From Streptomyces sp. RFCAC02 (GTDB lineage Bacteria > Actinomycetota > Actinomycetes > Streptomycetales > Streptomycetaceae): 64,000 bases of DNA. The stretch covers positions 1,157,501 to 1,221,500 of the forward strand of contig NZ_SAUH01000001.1 in NCBI RefSeq assembly GCF_004193175.1, in the 5' to 3' direction. The notes beneath the pieces were generated by a model. That model was not told the DNA's origin, made no database searches, and saw only the letters and a program-made list of their open reading frames with translations. The translations under genes were made by a program, and so were the position numbers. This document shows positions 1 through 6,811 of this stretch, piece after piece. Numbering within the stretch: position 1 is the first letter of the stretch; each line of letters begins with the position of its first letter.

Positions 1-1299
1 ACCGGCGCCAAGCCGCACACCGGCGACTCCCCCGCCCGCGTGCTGTACGCCCATGTCCACGAGGACGTGCCCCCGCCGTCCCGCCTGGTGCCCGGGCTCG
101 CGCCGGCGCTCGACGGACTCGTCGCCACCGCCGCCGCCCGCGACCCCCTGGCCCGGCCCGAGGACGCGGCGGCGCTGCTGTCCCTGGTCCGCGCGGCCCG
201 CGCCGTGCTGACCGACGCCGAACTGGACGCGGTACCGCCCGCCCACCGTGCCCCGGCCCCCGGCGACGACGAGGAGACCCGCGAGCTCGCCGGCACCGGC
301 CCGGAGGACGAGACCCGCGTGGTGCCGCGCGTGCTCCTCGCCGCCCCCGCGGACCCGGACGACCGCACGGCCGTCATCGACCCCGCCGACCTCGCCGTAC
401 CGCCGCCCCCCGGCCGGTGGCGCAGGCTGCCGAGGCGCGGCCGGATCTCGCTGATCGTGGCCGCGCTGCTGCTGGTCTGCGGCGGCCTCGGCGTCTGGTA
501 CGTGAACTCCGGGCAGTTCCTCCGCACACCCGGGGTCTACGGGCTGACGCAGGAGGAGGCCGTCGAAACGCTGGAGGACGCCGGACTGCGCGTCGAGGTG
601 GAGCAGGGCTGGTCCGACACGGTCGACGAGGGCCATGTCGTCTCCACCGACCCCGAACGCGGTGAACGCGTCCGCCGCAACACCACGGTGCACATCACCG
701 TCTCCCGCGGCCCCGAGGTGACGGCCGTCCCCGACCTGGTCGGCGTGCCCCTGGACGAGGCGCGCCGCCTGCTGGACGAGGCGGGGCTCACCGAGGGCGA
801 GGTGGACTGGGAGTTCTCCTCCGAGGTGGAGCGCAACGCCGTCATCGCCGCCGACCCCGAGCCGGGCACCGAGCGGCGCCCCGACTCGCCGGTCGACCTG
901 GTGGTGAGCAAGGGCCGGGCGGTGGACGTGCCCCGGGTCATCGGCATGGACCAGGACGAGGCCACCCGTGAGCTGACCGAGGCCGGGTTCGAGGTGGAGA
1001 TCGACCCGGTCCGTGTGTGGTCGGACGAGGACGAGGGCGACGTGGCGGGCCAGTCGCCCGGCAGCTCCGAGCGGGCTTCCGAGGGCGACACGGTGACCCT
1101 GACCCTCTCCAAGGGTCCTGAGCTGGTCGAGGTCCCCGACGTGCGCGGCGAGGACGTGGACGACGCGAAGGAGATCCTGGAGGACGCCGGGTTCCGGGTG
1201 AACGTCAACCAGGTCTTCCTCACCGGCACGGTCTTCAACCAGTCGGTGTACGACGACACGGCACCGCGCGGCTCCACCATCACCATCTGGGTGCGCTGA
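1..1299 (+). CDS. Ser/Thr protein kinase with C-terminal PASTA repeats (5' end outside window)
   Basis: The reading frame is open from base 1, so this is the 3' part of a longer gene. The first ~65 residues look like the end of a eukaryotic-type kinase domain (helical, with a DPLARPEDA-like kinase C-lobe ending). An acidic, proline-rich juxtamembrane linker follows, then one membrane helix (ISLIVAALLLVCGGLGVWYV). Four consecutive PASTA repeats make up the extracellular part, each with the conserved VP.L.G...A...L pattern; the first starts near GVYGLTQEEA and the last ends at the C-terminus. By family this is a PknB/StkP-like receptor kinase that senses peptidoglycan fragments or lipid II at the outer membrane face and phosphorylates cell-division and cell-wall targets inside. 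The kinase catalytic residues are upstream of the window and cannot be checked. The cell-wall hydrolase gene that follows fits a wall-remodelling neighbourhood. Confidence 0.93.
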   Translation, partial: TGAKPHTGDSPARVLYAHVHEDVPPPSRLVPGLAPALDGLVATAAARDPLARPEDAAALLSLVRAARAVLTDAELDAVPPAHRAPAPGDDEETRELAGTGPEDETRVVPRVLLAAPADPDDRTAVIDPADLAVPPPPGRWRRLPRRGRISLIVAALLLVCGGLGVWYVNSGQFLRTPGVYGLTQEEAVETLEDAGLRVEVEQGWSDTVDEGHVVSTDPERGERVRRNTTVHITVSRGPEVTAVPDLVGVPLDEARRLLDEAGLTEGEVDWEFSSEVERNAVIAADPEPGTERRPDSPVDLVVSKGRAVDVPRVIGMDQDEATRELTEAGFEVEIDPVRVWSDEDEGDVAGQSPGSSERASEGDTVTLTLSKGPELVEVPDVRGEDVDDAKEILEDAGFRVNVNQVFLTGTVFNQSVYDDTAPRGSTITIWVR

Positions 1300-1306
1300 G
1301 CCGCGT

Positions 1307-1351
1307 CCGTCCGGCACGGACCGCCAGGGTCCGACGGCCCGTGCCGGACGG
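1307..1351. terminator. Hairpin downstream of the PASTA kinase
   Basis: An inverted repeat pairs 1309-1319 (GTCCGGCACGG) with 1339-1349 (CCGTGCCGGAC), extendable by two pairs, and has a smaller hairpin in its loop. It begins about 8 nt after the kinase stop codon. There is no T-tract, which is usual for high-GC actinobacterial terminators. Confidence 0.6.
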
Positions 1352-1566
1352 GGCGTCGGACCCGTGCGCGGGCGGGCCGCAGGTCCCGATCCGGCCGAAT
1401 AGCGCGCTTTCCCGCGCATCTCTTCCCTTTAGCACCGGAATAAGGCTCCGCCGCTGTGAGCCGTGCCATAGGACGCGCGTCACATACGAAAACACATAGT
1501 GCTCCAAAAGGTGTGACCATCCCATGAAGCACCGGCCGGTCGGGTGATTAATCGGCGTGCCCCCCA

Positions 1567-1619
1567 CTAAGACTTTTAGTACTTAGGGTCATTGCATTTG
1601 GTTTTTAGCGGCTGTTAAC
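1567..1619 (+). promoter_or_regulatory. AT-rich promoter region of the SLT gene with inverted repeat
   Basis: This is an unusually AT-rich patch for the window. It holds an imperfect inverted repeat, CTAAG-ACT-TTT-AGT-A-CTTAG (1567-1586), followed by a possible -35 TTGCAT (1592-1597) and, 16-17 nt on, a -10-like TTAACA (about 1614-1619). The repeat sits just upstream of the putative -35, where an activator or repressor could bind. The ~310 bases between the kinase terminator and the SLT start hold no ORF I can support. Confidence 0.35.
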
Positions 1620-1660
1620 AAGGTCCATCGCCGTCCACGCGAGGAACAGAGGACCCCGAA

Positions 1661-2527
1661 ATGCCCGCTCACATCCGTGCCCGACGACTGACCCGCACCC
1701 GGAGAACGGCGACCGCGGCCCTCACCACCGCGGGTGTCGCCGCCCTCGCCCTGATCGCCGTCCCCGCCTCGTCCGACGCCGAGGAGCCCGCCGTCCAGGC
1801 CCACAACGCACGCGCGGTGGGCTGGGACGTGAAGGCCGATGACGTACCGGGCCAGCGCGCCGGCTCCGACGGCACCCCGGACAGCGCGCAGCAGCAGGAC
1901 GCCGAGCGCGCCGACTTCTTCATCCGCGCCGAGGCGGCGGGCGAGCTGCAGCTCGCGGAGCGCGAGGCCGCGCGGGAGGCCGCCGACCGGCACGCCGCCG
2001 AGGAGGCCGAACGCCGCGCCGCACGGCAGGAGCGCGAGGCCGAGCAGGAGGCGGAGCGGGAGGCCGCCGACCAGCGGGCCGCCGAGCAGGCCGCCGAGGA
2101 GGAACGCGCCGCCGAGCAGGCCGCCGAGGCCGAGGACCCGCAGCCGGCGAGCGCCCCCGCGGGGACCGCGCAGGCACCGGCCGCCGCCCCCGCCGCCGAG
2201 GTCTACCCGGACACGCTGGACGGCTGGATCCGCGAATCCCTCGCCATCATGGCGCAGCAGGGAATTCCCGGGACGTACGACGGCCTGTACCGCAACATCA
2301 TGCGCGAGTCGAGCGGCGATCCGAACGCCATAAACCTCTGGGACATCAACGCGATCAACGGAACGCCGTCCATCGGCCTGCTCCAGGTGATCCAGCCGAC
2401 ATTCGACACGTACCACGTCCCGGGCACCCCGGACGACATCTACGACCCGGTGGCCAATATCACCGCGGCGGCCAACTACGCCTATCACCGGTACGGTTCG
2501 ATCGACAATGTGAACGGACCCTACTGA
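1661..2527 (+). CDS. Secreted transglycosylase SLT-domain protein with Ala/Glu-rich coiled coil
   Basis: This 288-residue protein has a basic N-terminus and a hydrophobic stretch (about residues 20-40), which I read as a signal peptide ending near the SDAEEP segment. Residues ~85-170 are a long charged Ala/Glu/Arg coiled coil with Glu-Ala repeats. The C-terminal ~100 residues form an SLT-like muramidase fold: the catalytic-Glu motif is MRESSGDPNAIN, followed by GLLQVIQPTF and a helix ending in NYAYHRYGS. Family knowledge suggests cleavage of the glycan backbone of peptidoglycan outside the membrane, probably in growth or spore germination. The ATG is preceded by a GAGG ribosome site about 8 nt upstream. 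The adjacent PASTA kinase is compatible with shared wall metabolism. Confidence 0.88.
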   Translation: MPAHIRARRLTRTRRTATAALTTAGVAALALIAVPASSDAEEPAVQAHNARAVGWDVKADDVPGQRAGSDGTPDSAQQQDAERADFFIRAEAAGELQLAEREAAREAADRHAAEEAERRAARQEREAEQEAEREAADQRAAEQAAEEERAAEQAAEAEDPQPASAPAGTAQAPAAAPAAEVYPDTLDGWIRESLAIMAQQGIPGTYDGLYRNIMRESSGDPNAINLWDINAINGTPSIGLLQVIQPTFDTYHVPGTPDDIYDPVANITAAANYAYHRYGSIDNVNGPY

Positions 2528-2577
2528 CCGCGGGACCCGCCGCGCCGCCGCGCCCGGCGTCCTGGCACCCTGGGACC

Positions 2578-3456
2578 GTGACCCACCCCCGACGCAACCC
2601 GGTCGGCGGCCACATCCCCGTCGCGGGGGGCCTGGCCGCCACCGGCATCCCCTACGCCCGCGCGATCGGCGCCGAGGCCGTGCAGGTCTTCACCGCCAAC
2701 CCGCGCGGCTGGGCCACGCCGCCCGGGAACCCCGCGCAGGACGCCGAGTTCCGGGCGGCCTGCGCGGACGCCGGCATCCCCGCCTACGTGCACGCCCCGT
2801 ACCTCATCAACCCGGGCTCCCACGATCAGGTGACGGCCGAGCGGTCGGTCGTCTCCCTGCGCCACTCGCTGCGCCGCGCCCGCGCGATCGGCGCGCTGGG
2901 CGTCGTCGTGCACACCGGGTCGGCCACCGGCGGCCGGGAGCGCGCCACCGCCCTCGCGCAGGTGAGGCGCCTGCTGCTCCCGCTCCTCGACGAGCTGACC
3001 CATGACGACGACCCGTGGCTGCTGCTGGAGCCCACCGCGGGGCAGGGCGCGTCGCTCTGCTCGCTGATGGACGACCTCGGCCCGTACGTCGACGCCCTCG
3101 ACCGGCACCCGCGCCTCGGCGTGTGCCTGGACACCTGCCACGCCTTCGCCGCCGGGCACGACCTCGCGGCACCGGACGGCGTCGACACGCTGCTCCGCGC
3201 GCTGGAGCGGGCCGCCGGCCCCGGCCGGCTGCGCCTCGTCCACGCCAACGACTCGAAGGACGTGTCGGGCGCCCGCAAGGACCGGCACGTCAACATCGGC
3301 GCGGGCCACATCGGCGACGAGCCGTTCCGCGCCCTGCTGGCGCACCCGGTGACGGAGGGCGTCCCGTTCATCCTGGAGACGCCGGGCGGCAGGGACGGCC
3401 ACGCCGCCGACGCGCTCCGCCTCAAGGCGCTGCGCGGCAGTGCCGTCCCCGCCTGA
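2578..3456 (+). CDS. nfo: Deoxyribonuclease IV (AP endonuclease)
   Basis: The 292-residue product matches endonuclease IV throughout. It keeps the metal-binding motifs of the TIM-barrel: HAPYLIN early, a Glu in LLLEPTAGQG, LDTCHAFAAGHD, HANDSK, RHVNIGAGHIG and LETPGG at the end. The enzyme cuts the backbone 5' of abasic sites and removes blocked 3' ends during base-excision repair, using three zinc ions. The start is a GTG 50 nt after the SLT stop codon, and no strong Shine-Dalgarno is visible. It may be co-transcribed with the SLT gene but has no obvious functional link to it. Confidence 0.92.
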   Translation: MTHPRRNPVGGHIPVAGGLAATGIPYARAIGAEAVQVFTANPRGWATPPGNPAQDAEFRAACADAGIPAYVHAPYLINPGSHDQVTAERSVVSLRHSLRRARAIGALGVVVHTGSATGGRERATALAQVRRLLLPLLDELTHDDDPWLLLEPTAGQGASLCSLMDDLGPYVDALDRHPRLGVCLDTCHAFAAGHDLAAPDGVDTLLRALERAAGPGRLRLVHANDSKDVSGARKDRHVNIGAGHIGDEPFRALLAHPVTEGVPFILETPGGRDGHAADALRLKALRGSAVPA

Positions 3457-3468
3457 GCGGGGCCGCCG

Positions 3469-4104
3469 TCACAGCTCGGGTCCCTCGCCGGGCTCCTCCT
3501 GGTAGGAGTAGCGCTGTTCGCGCCAGGGGTCGCCGATGTTGTGGTAGCCCCGCTCCTCCCAGAAGCCGCGCCGGTCGGCGGTCATGTACTCCACGCCCCG
3601 CAGCCACTTGGGTCCTTTCCAGGCGTACAGGCCCGGGACGACCAGCCGCAGCGGGAAGCCGTGCTCCGCGGTCAGCAGCTCGCCGTCGCGGTGCGTGGCG
3701 AGGACGGCGGAGGGGTCCTGGAAGTCGGCGAGGCGGAGGTTGGCGCTGTAGCCGTACTCGGCCCACGCCATCACATGAGTGACTCCCGGGGCGGGCGGTA
3801 CGAGGGCGAGGAGGGTCGCCGCCCGCACCCCGCCCCACTCGCTGCCCGGCATGCTGAACTTGGTCACGCAGTGCAGATCGGCGACGACCGTCTCGTACGG
3901 CAGGGCGCCGAACTCGTCGTGCGTCCAGGACCGGACACCGCCGTCCGCCGTCGCCCCGAAGACGCGGAACTCCCAGCGCTCCGGCCGGAATCGGGGCACG
4001 GGGCCATAGTGCGTCACCGGCCATCCGCGCTGTGTCCGCTGCCCGGGCGGGAGTGCGCCGCCGGGCTCCCCCGTGTGGCTGTGCGGCTGTCCCATGTCCT
4101 CCAT
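3469..4104 (-). CDS. Sulfite oxidase-like molybdopterin oxidoreductase
   Basis: This 211-residue protein is an oxidoreductase molybdopterin-binding domain of the YuiH/sulfite-oxidase-like type. The molybdenum-ligating cysteine is probably the one in HCVTKFSMP, followed by the EYGYSANL and HGFPLRLVVPGLYAWKGPKW segments typical of the fold. There is no haem domain, no dimerisation domain and no signal peptide. It is shorter than true sulfite oxidases and resembles standalone cytoplasmic MPT proteins whose substrate is unknown. It converges on nfo with a 12-nt gap. Start assumed at the ATG of MEDMGQPH; an inner start would remove only a low-complexity leader. Confidence 0.85.
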   Translation of the reverse strand: MEDMGQPHSHTGEPGGALPPGQRTQRGWPVTHYGPVPRFRPERWEFRVFGATADGGVRSWTHDEFGALPYETVVADLHCVTKFSMPGSEWGGVRAATLLALVPPAPGVTHVMAWAEYGYSANLRLADFQDPSAVLATHRDGELLTAEHGFPLRLVVPGLYAWKGPKWLRGVEYMTADRRGFWEERGYHNIGDPWREQRYSYQEEPGEGPEL

Positions 4105-4174
4105 GGTGACAGACCTCGGTCAGGCCCCCGCACCGCCACCCCGCCCCACGGCACCCCAAATCGGGCCAGAAGCG

Positions 4175-4190
4175 GTAAGGGTGTACTTAC
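4175..4190. promoter_or_regulatory. Short inverted repeat upstream of bacterioferritin
   Basis: GTAAG and CTTAC flank a 6-nt spacer about 80 nt before the bfr start. It does not match the actinobacterial iron box, unlike the site in front of bfd. It could be an operator or part of the promoter; the sequence alone does not decide. Confidence 0.25.
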
Positions 4191-4270
4191 TGGACGTAAT
4201 GCCGCGCCGGTGCCACGATGCGCGCACGGCCCGCCGGCCTCCCCACCCCTCTCCCGGAAGGAGTGTGCCC

Positions 4271-4816
4271 ATGCAGGGCGACCCGGAGATCATCGAGTTC
4301 CTCAACGAGCAGCTCACCGCCGAACTGACCGCGATCAACCAGTACTTCCTGCACGCCAAGATGCAGGAGAACTTCGGCTGGTCGAGGCTGGCGGCCTACA
4401 CGCGGTCCGAGTCGTTCGACGAGATGCGGCACGCCGAGGTGCTGACCGACCGCATCCTCTTCCTGGAGGGACTGCCCAACTACCAGCGGCTGTTCCACGT
4501 GCGGGTCGGCCAGACGGTGACGGAGATGTTCCGCGCCGACCGGCAGATCGAGGTGGAGGCCATCGACCGGCTGCGGCGCGGCATCGAGGTCATGCGCGCC
4601 AAGCACGACATCACCTCGGCCAAGATCTTCGAGTCGATCCTCGCCGACGAGGAGCACCACGTCGACTACCTCGACACCCAGCTCGAACTCATCGACAAGC
4701 TCGGCGAACCGCTCTACATCGCCCAGCAGATCCGCCAGCCCGGCCAGGACGGCGACCCCGGGCTGCACGGCGAGACCGTGGTCCACGACGGCATCGGGGA
4801 GCGCGGCCGCCACTGA
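4271..4816 (+). CDS. bfr: Bacterioferritin with extended C-terminus
   Basis: This 181-residue protein stores iron as a mineral in a 24-subunit shell. All di-iron (ferroxidase) ligands of the family are present: Glu18, Glu51 and His54 in DEMRHAE, the Glu in the AD..IEVEAI helix, and the Glu and His of DEEHHVDYLD. Met52, the axial haem ligand between subunits, is kept, so it should bind haem. The body aligns to the usual ~158 residues; the last ~20 residues (a Gly/Asp-rich tail ending GERGRH) are an extension. The ATG follows GGAAGGAG by a normal distance; a GTG 6 nt earlier is a possible alternative. It converges with bfd. Confidence 0.95.
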   Translation: MQGDPEIIEFLNEQLTAELTAINQYFLHAKMQENFGWSRLAAYTRSESFDEMRHAEVLTDRILFLEGLPNYQRLFHVRVGQTVTEMFRADRQIEVEAIDRLRRGIEVMRAKHDITSAKIFESILADEEHHVDYLDTQLELIDKLGEPLYIAQQIRQPGQDGDPGLHGETVVHDGIGERGRH

Positions 4817-4831
4817 CGGGCGCGGACCGGT

Positions 4832-5086
4832 TCAGCGCGCGGCCTCCACCAGCACGGCGGGCGCCGCCGTTCCGTCCGCCGGCACGGCCGCGGAGGGGGT
4901 CGCCGTACGGTTCTCCCGCCGCGGGCAGCCGCCGCGGCCGAGGAGGCCCTGGATGCGCCGCACGCACGATCCGCAGTCCGTCCCCGCGCCGCAGCGGTTG
5001 GCGATCTGGCGCGGCGTGCAGGCACCGTCGGCGGCGTGCTCACGCACCTGCGCCTCGGTCACGCCGAAGCACGAGCAGACATACAC
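4832..5086 (-). CDS. bfd: Bacterioferritin-associated ferredoxin
   Basis: The 84-residue protein carries the Bfd [2Fe-2S] cluster with four cysteines, Cys4 and Cys6 (YVCSCFGVT) and Cys38 and Cys41 (GTDCGSC). Bfd docks on bacterioferritin near the haem and delivers electrons that reduce the stored ferric core, releasing iron. Residues beyond ~55 are a low-complexity tail not needed for the fold. The GTG start is set by a GAGGAGG ribosome site 8-9 nt upstream. The gene ends 15 nt from the end of bfr and faces it. An iron box sits just upstream, so bfd should be made when iron is scarce. Confidence 0.94.
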   Translation of the reverse strand: MYVCSCFGVTEAQVREHAADGACTPRQIANRCGAGTDCGSCVRRIQGLLGRGGCPRRENRTATPSAAVPADGTAAPAVLVEAAR

Positions 5087-5123
5087 GCGCCGCGCCTCCT
5101 CACCGTTCACGGACACCAGCAGA

Positions 5124-5142
5124 TTAGGTAACCCTAACCTTA
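5124..5142 (-). promoter_or_regulatory. Iron box (DmdR1/IdeR-type) of bfd
   Basis: The 19 bases TTAGGTAACCCTAACCTTA match the actinobacterial iron-box consensus TTAGGTTAGGCTAACCTAA at 15 of 19 positions, including both TTAGGT and TAACCT arms. The box lies about 40 nt upstream of the bfd start codon. It should let an iron-loaded DmdR1/IdeR repressor shut off bfd. Confidence 0.8.
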
Positions 5143-5217
5143 CCTGTCCCGGGGGCCGGCGCAACAGTGCCCCGGGGTGTGGCGGCCACCACGCCCCGGG
5201 GCACCTGCCGGGCGGGC

Positions 5218-6573
5218 CTACGCCCGGTACATCTCCGCGACGAGGAACGCGAGGTCCAGCGACTGGCTGCGGTTCAGCCGCGGGTCGCACGCCGTCTCGT
5301 AGCGCTGGTGCAGGTCACCGACGAGGATCTCGTCGCCGCCGCCCACGCACTCCGTCACGTCGTCCCCGGTCAGCTCCACGTGGATGCCGCCCGGGTGCGT
5401 CCCCAGGGACTTGTGGACCTCGAAGAAGCCCTTCACCTCGTCCAGCACGTCGTCGAACCGCCGGGTCTTGTGCCCCGAGGCGGCCTCGAACGTGTTGCCG
5501 TGCATCGGGTCGCACACCCACGCGACCTGCGCGCCGGCCGCCGTGACCCGCTCCACGAGGCCCGGCAGGGCGTCCCGGATGCGGTCGGCGCCCATCCGCG
5601 TGATGAACGTGAGCCGCCCCGGCTCGCGCTCCGGGTCGAGCCGGTCGATCAGCGCCAGGGCCTCGTCGGCCGTGGTCGTCGGACCGAGCTTGACGCCGAT
5701 GGGGTTGCGGATCGTGGCGGCGTACGCGATGTGCGCGCCGTCGAGCTGCCGCGTGCGCTCGCCGATCCACACCATGTGGCCCGACACGTCGTACAGCTTG
5801 CCGCTGCGCGAGTCGACACGCGTGAGGGCCGCCTCGTAGTCCAGCAGCAGCGCCTCGTGCGAGGCGTAGAACTCGACCGAGTGGAACTCGGCCGGGTCGG
5901 CGCCGCACGCCTTCATGAAGTTCAGCGCGTTGTCGATCTCGCGGGCCAGGGCTTCGTAGCGCTGGCCGGAGGCGGAGTTGCGCACGAAGTCCTGGTTCCA
6001 CGCGTGGACCTGCCGCAGGTCGGCGTAGCCGCCGGTGGTGAAGCCGCGCACGAGGTTCAGGGTGGAGGCGGACGCGTGGTACATGCGCCGCAGCCGCTCC
6101 GGGTCGGGCACCCGCGCCTCGGCGGTGAACTCGGCGCCGTTCACCGAGTCGCCGCGGTACGTCGGCAGCGTCACGCCGTCCCGCGTCTCGGTCGGCTTGG
6201 AACGCGGCTTCGAGTACTGGCCGGCGATCCGGCCGACCTTCACGACCGGGACCGCCGCCGCGTACGTCAGGACGGCGCTCATCTGGAGCAGCGTCTTCAG
6301 CTTCGCCCGGATCTGGTCGGCGCTCACCTGGTCGAACGCCTCGGCGCAGTCGCCGCCCTGCAGCAGGAACGCCTCACCGCGGGCCACAGCGGCCATCCGC
6401 TCGCGCAGCTGGTCGCACTCCCCGGCGAAGACGAGGGGCGGATACCCCTGGAGGTCGGCGGTCACAGCGCGCAGAGCCTCGGCGTCGGGGTAGTCGGGCT
6501 GCTGCGCCGCGGGCAGGTCCCGCCAGCCGGCGGGAGCGGAGCTGCTGGTGCTGATGTCAGCGTTCACGGTCAC
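5218..6573 (-). CDS. aroH: Class II 3-deoxy-7-phosphoheptulonate (DAHP) synthase
   Basis: The 451-residue protein is a plant/actinobacterial type II DAHP synthase. It condenses phosphoenolpyruvate and erythrose 4-phosphate, the first step of the shikimate pathway. Recognisable segments include LQGGDCAEAF, KPRSKPTE, GFTTGGYADL, WIGERTRQLDGAH, RNPIGVKLGP, CDPMHGNT and GGIHVELTG, which hold the metal and substrate residues. I chose the GTG of MTVNADIS because the longer ATG frame adds an atypical leader. There is no Shine-Dalgarno at that GTG, but TAACCT lies 7 nt upstream, suggesting a leaderless mRNA. It is divergent from trpE(G), so entry to the aromatic pathway and the tryptophan branch share one promoter region. 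Confidence 0.95.
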   Translation of the reverse strand: MTVNADISTSSSAPAGWRDLPAAQQPDYPDAEALRAVTADLQGYPPLVFAGECDQLRERMAAVARGEAFLLQGGDCAEAFDQVSADQIRAKLKTLLQMSAVLTYAAAVPVVKVGRIAGQYSKPRSKPTETRDGVTLPTYRGDSVNGAEFTAEARVPDPERLRRMYHASASTLNLVRGFTTGGYADLRQVHAWNQDFVRNSASGQRYEALAREIDNALNFMKACGADPAEFHSVEFYASHEALLLDYEAALTRVDSRSGKLYDVSGHMVWIGERTRQLDGAHIAYAATIRNPIGVKLGPTTTADEALALIDRLDPEREPGRLTFITRMGADRIRDALPGLVERVTAAGAQVAWVCDPMHGNTFEAASGHKTRRFDDVLDEVKGFFEVHKSLGTHPGGIHVELTGDDVTECVGGGDEILVGDLHQRYETACDPRLNRSQSLDLAFLVAEMYRA

Positions 6574-6647
6574 GGTGACAAGGTTACGGGGTGGCCAACG
6601 GCCCGATTCCCGTGGCTCGGAGAGTGAGACGAGAGCCACTCATGGGG

Positions 6648-6653
6648 TACAGT
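6648..6653 (+). promoter_or_regulatory. -10 element of the trp leader transcript
   Basis: TACAGT ends exactly 6 nt before the leader-peptide ATG. That spacing puts the expected start of transcription at the A of the ATG, so the leader mRNA would have no 5' untranslated region. No Shine-Dalgarno is present. Confidence 0.55.
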
Positions 6654-6659
6654 CCCGCC

Positions 6660-6731
6660 ATGTCCGCGCAGCAGATCACCCTGTGGTGGTGGCCCCTCCC
6701 CGAGGCGGCCGCCGTGACTGCGCGTTCCTGA
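6660..6731 (+). CDS. trpL: trp operon leader peptide with three consecutive Trp codons
   Basis: This 23-residue ORF reads MSAQQITLWWWPLPEAAAV and ends TARS. Three adjacent TGG codons (6684-6692) make it a tryptophan sensor. When charged tRNA-Trp is scarce the ribosome stalls here and the downstream terminator should not form. A perfect rho-independent-type hairpin follows 10 nt after its stop codon, and the trpE(G) gene comes next. Attenuation of this type is established for the anthranilate synthase gene of Streptomyces venezuelae, and the arrangement here is the same. Confidence 0.93.
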   Translation: MSAQQITLWWWPLPEAAAVTARS

Positions 6732-6740
6732 GCGAACCGA

Positions 6741-6773
6741 CACCGAAGGCCGCCCGAGGGGCGGCCTTCGGTG
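6741..6773 (+). terminator. trp attenuator hairpin
   Basis: The arm 6741-6754 (CACCGAAGGCCGCC) pairs perfectly over 14 bp with 6760-6773 (GGCGGCCTTCGGTG); one more C-G pair is possible, leaving a GAG loop. It lies between the leader peptide and trpE(G) and is the expected attenuator terminator. Confidence 0.88.
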
Positions 6774-6811
6774 CGTTCGGCGGCGGTCCCTCCCACCCGG
6801 AAGGGACCCCC

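Noticed and set aside
1300..1660. c-di-AMP riboswitch in front of the SLT gene
   Set aside because: The leader lacks the GACCGCCGAATCC-type words seen at 21386-21520. Only an AT-rich promoter and short repeats are visible.
4175..4190. Iron box upstream of bfr
   Set aside because: GTAAG-N6-CTTAC does not fit the TTAGGT..ACCTAA consensus. Kept only as a generic inverted repeat.
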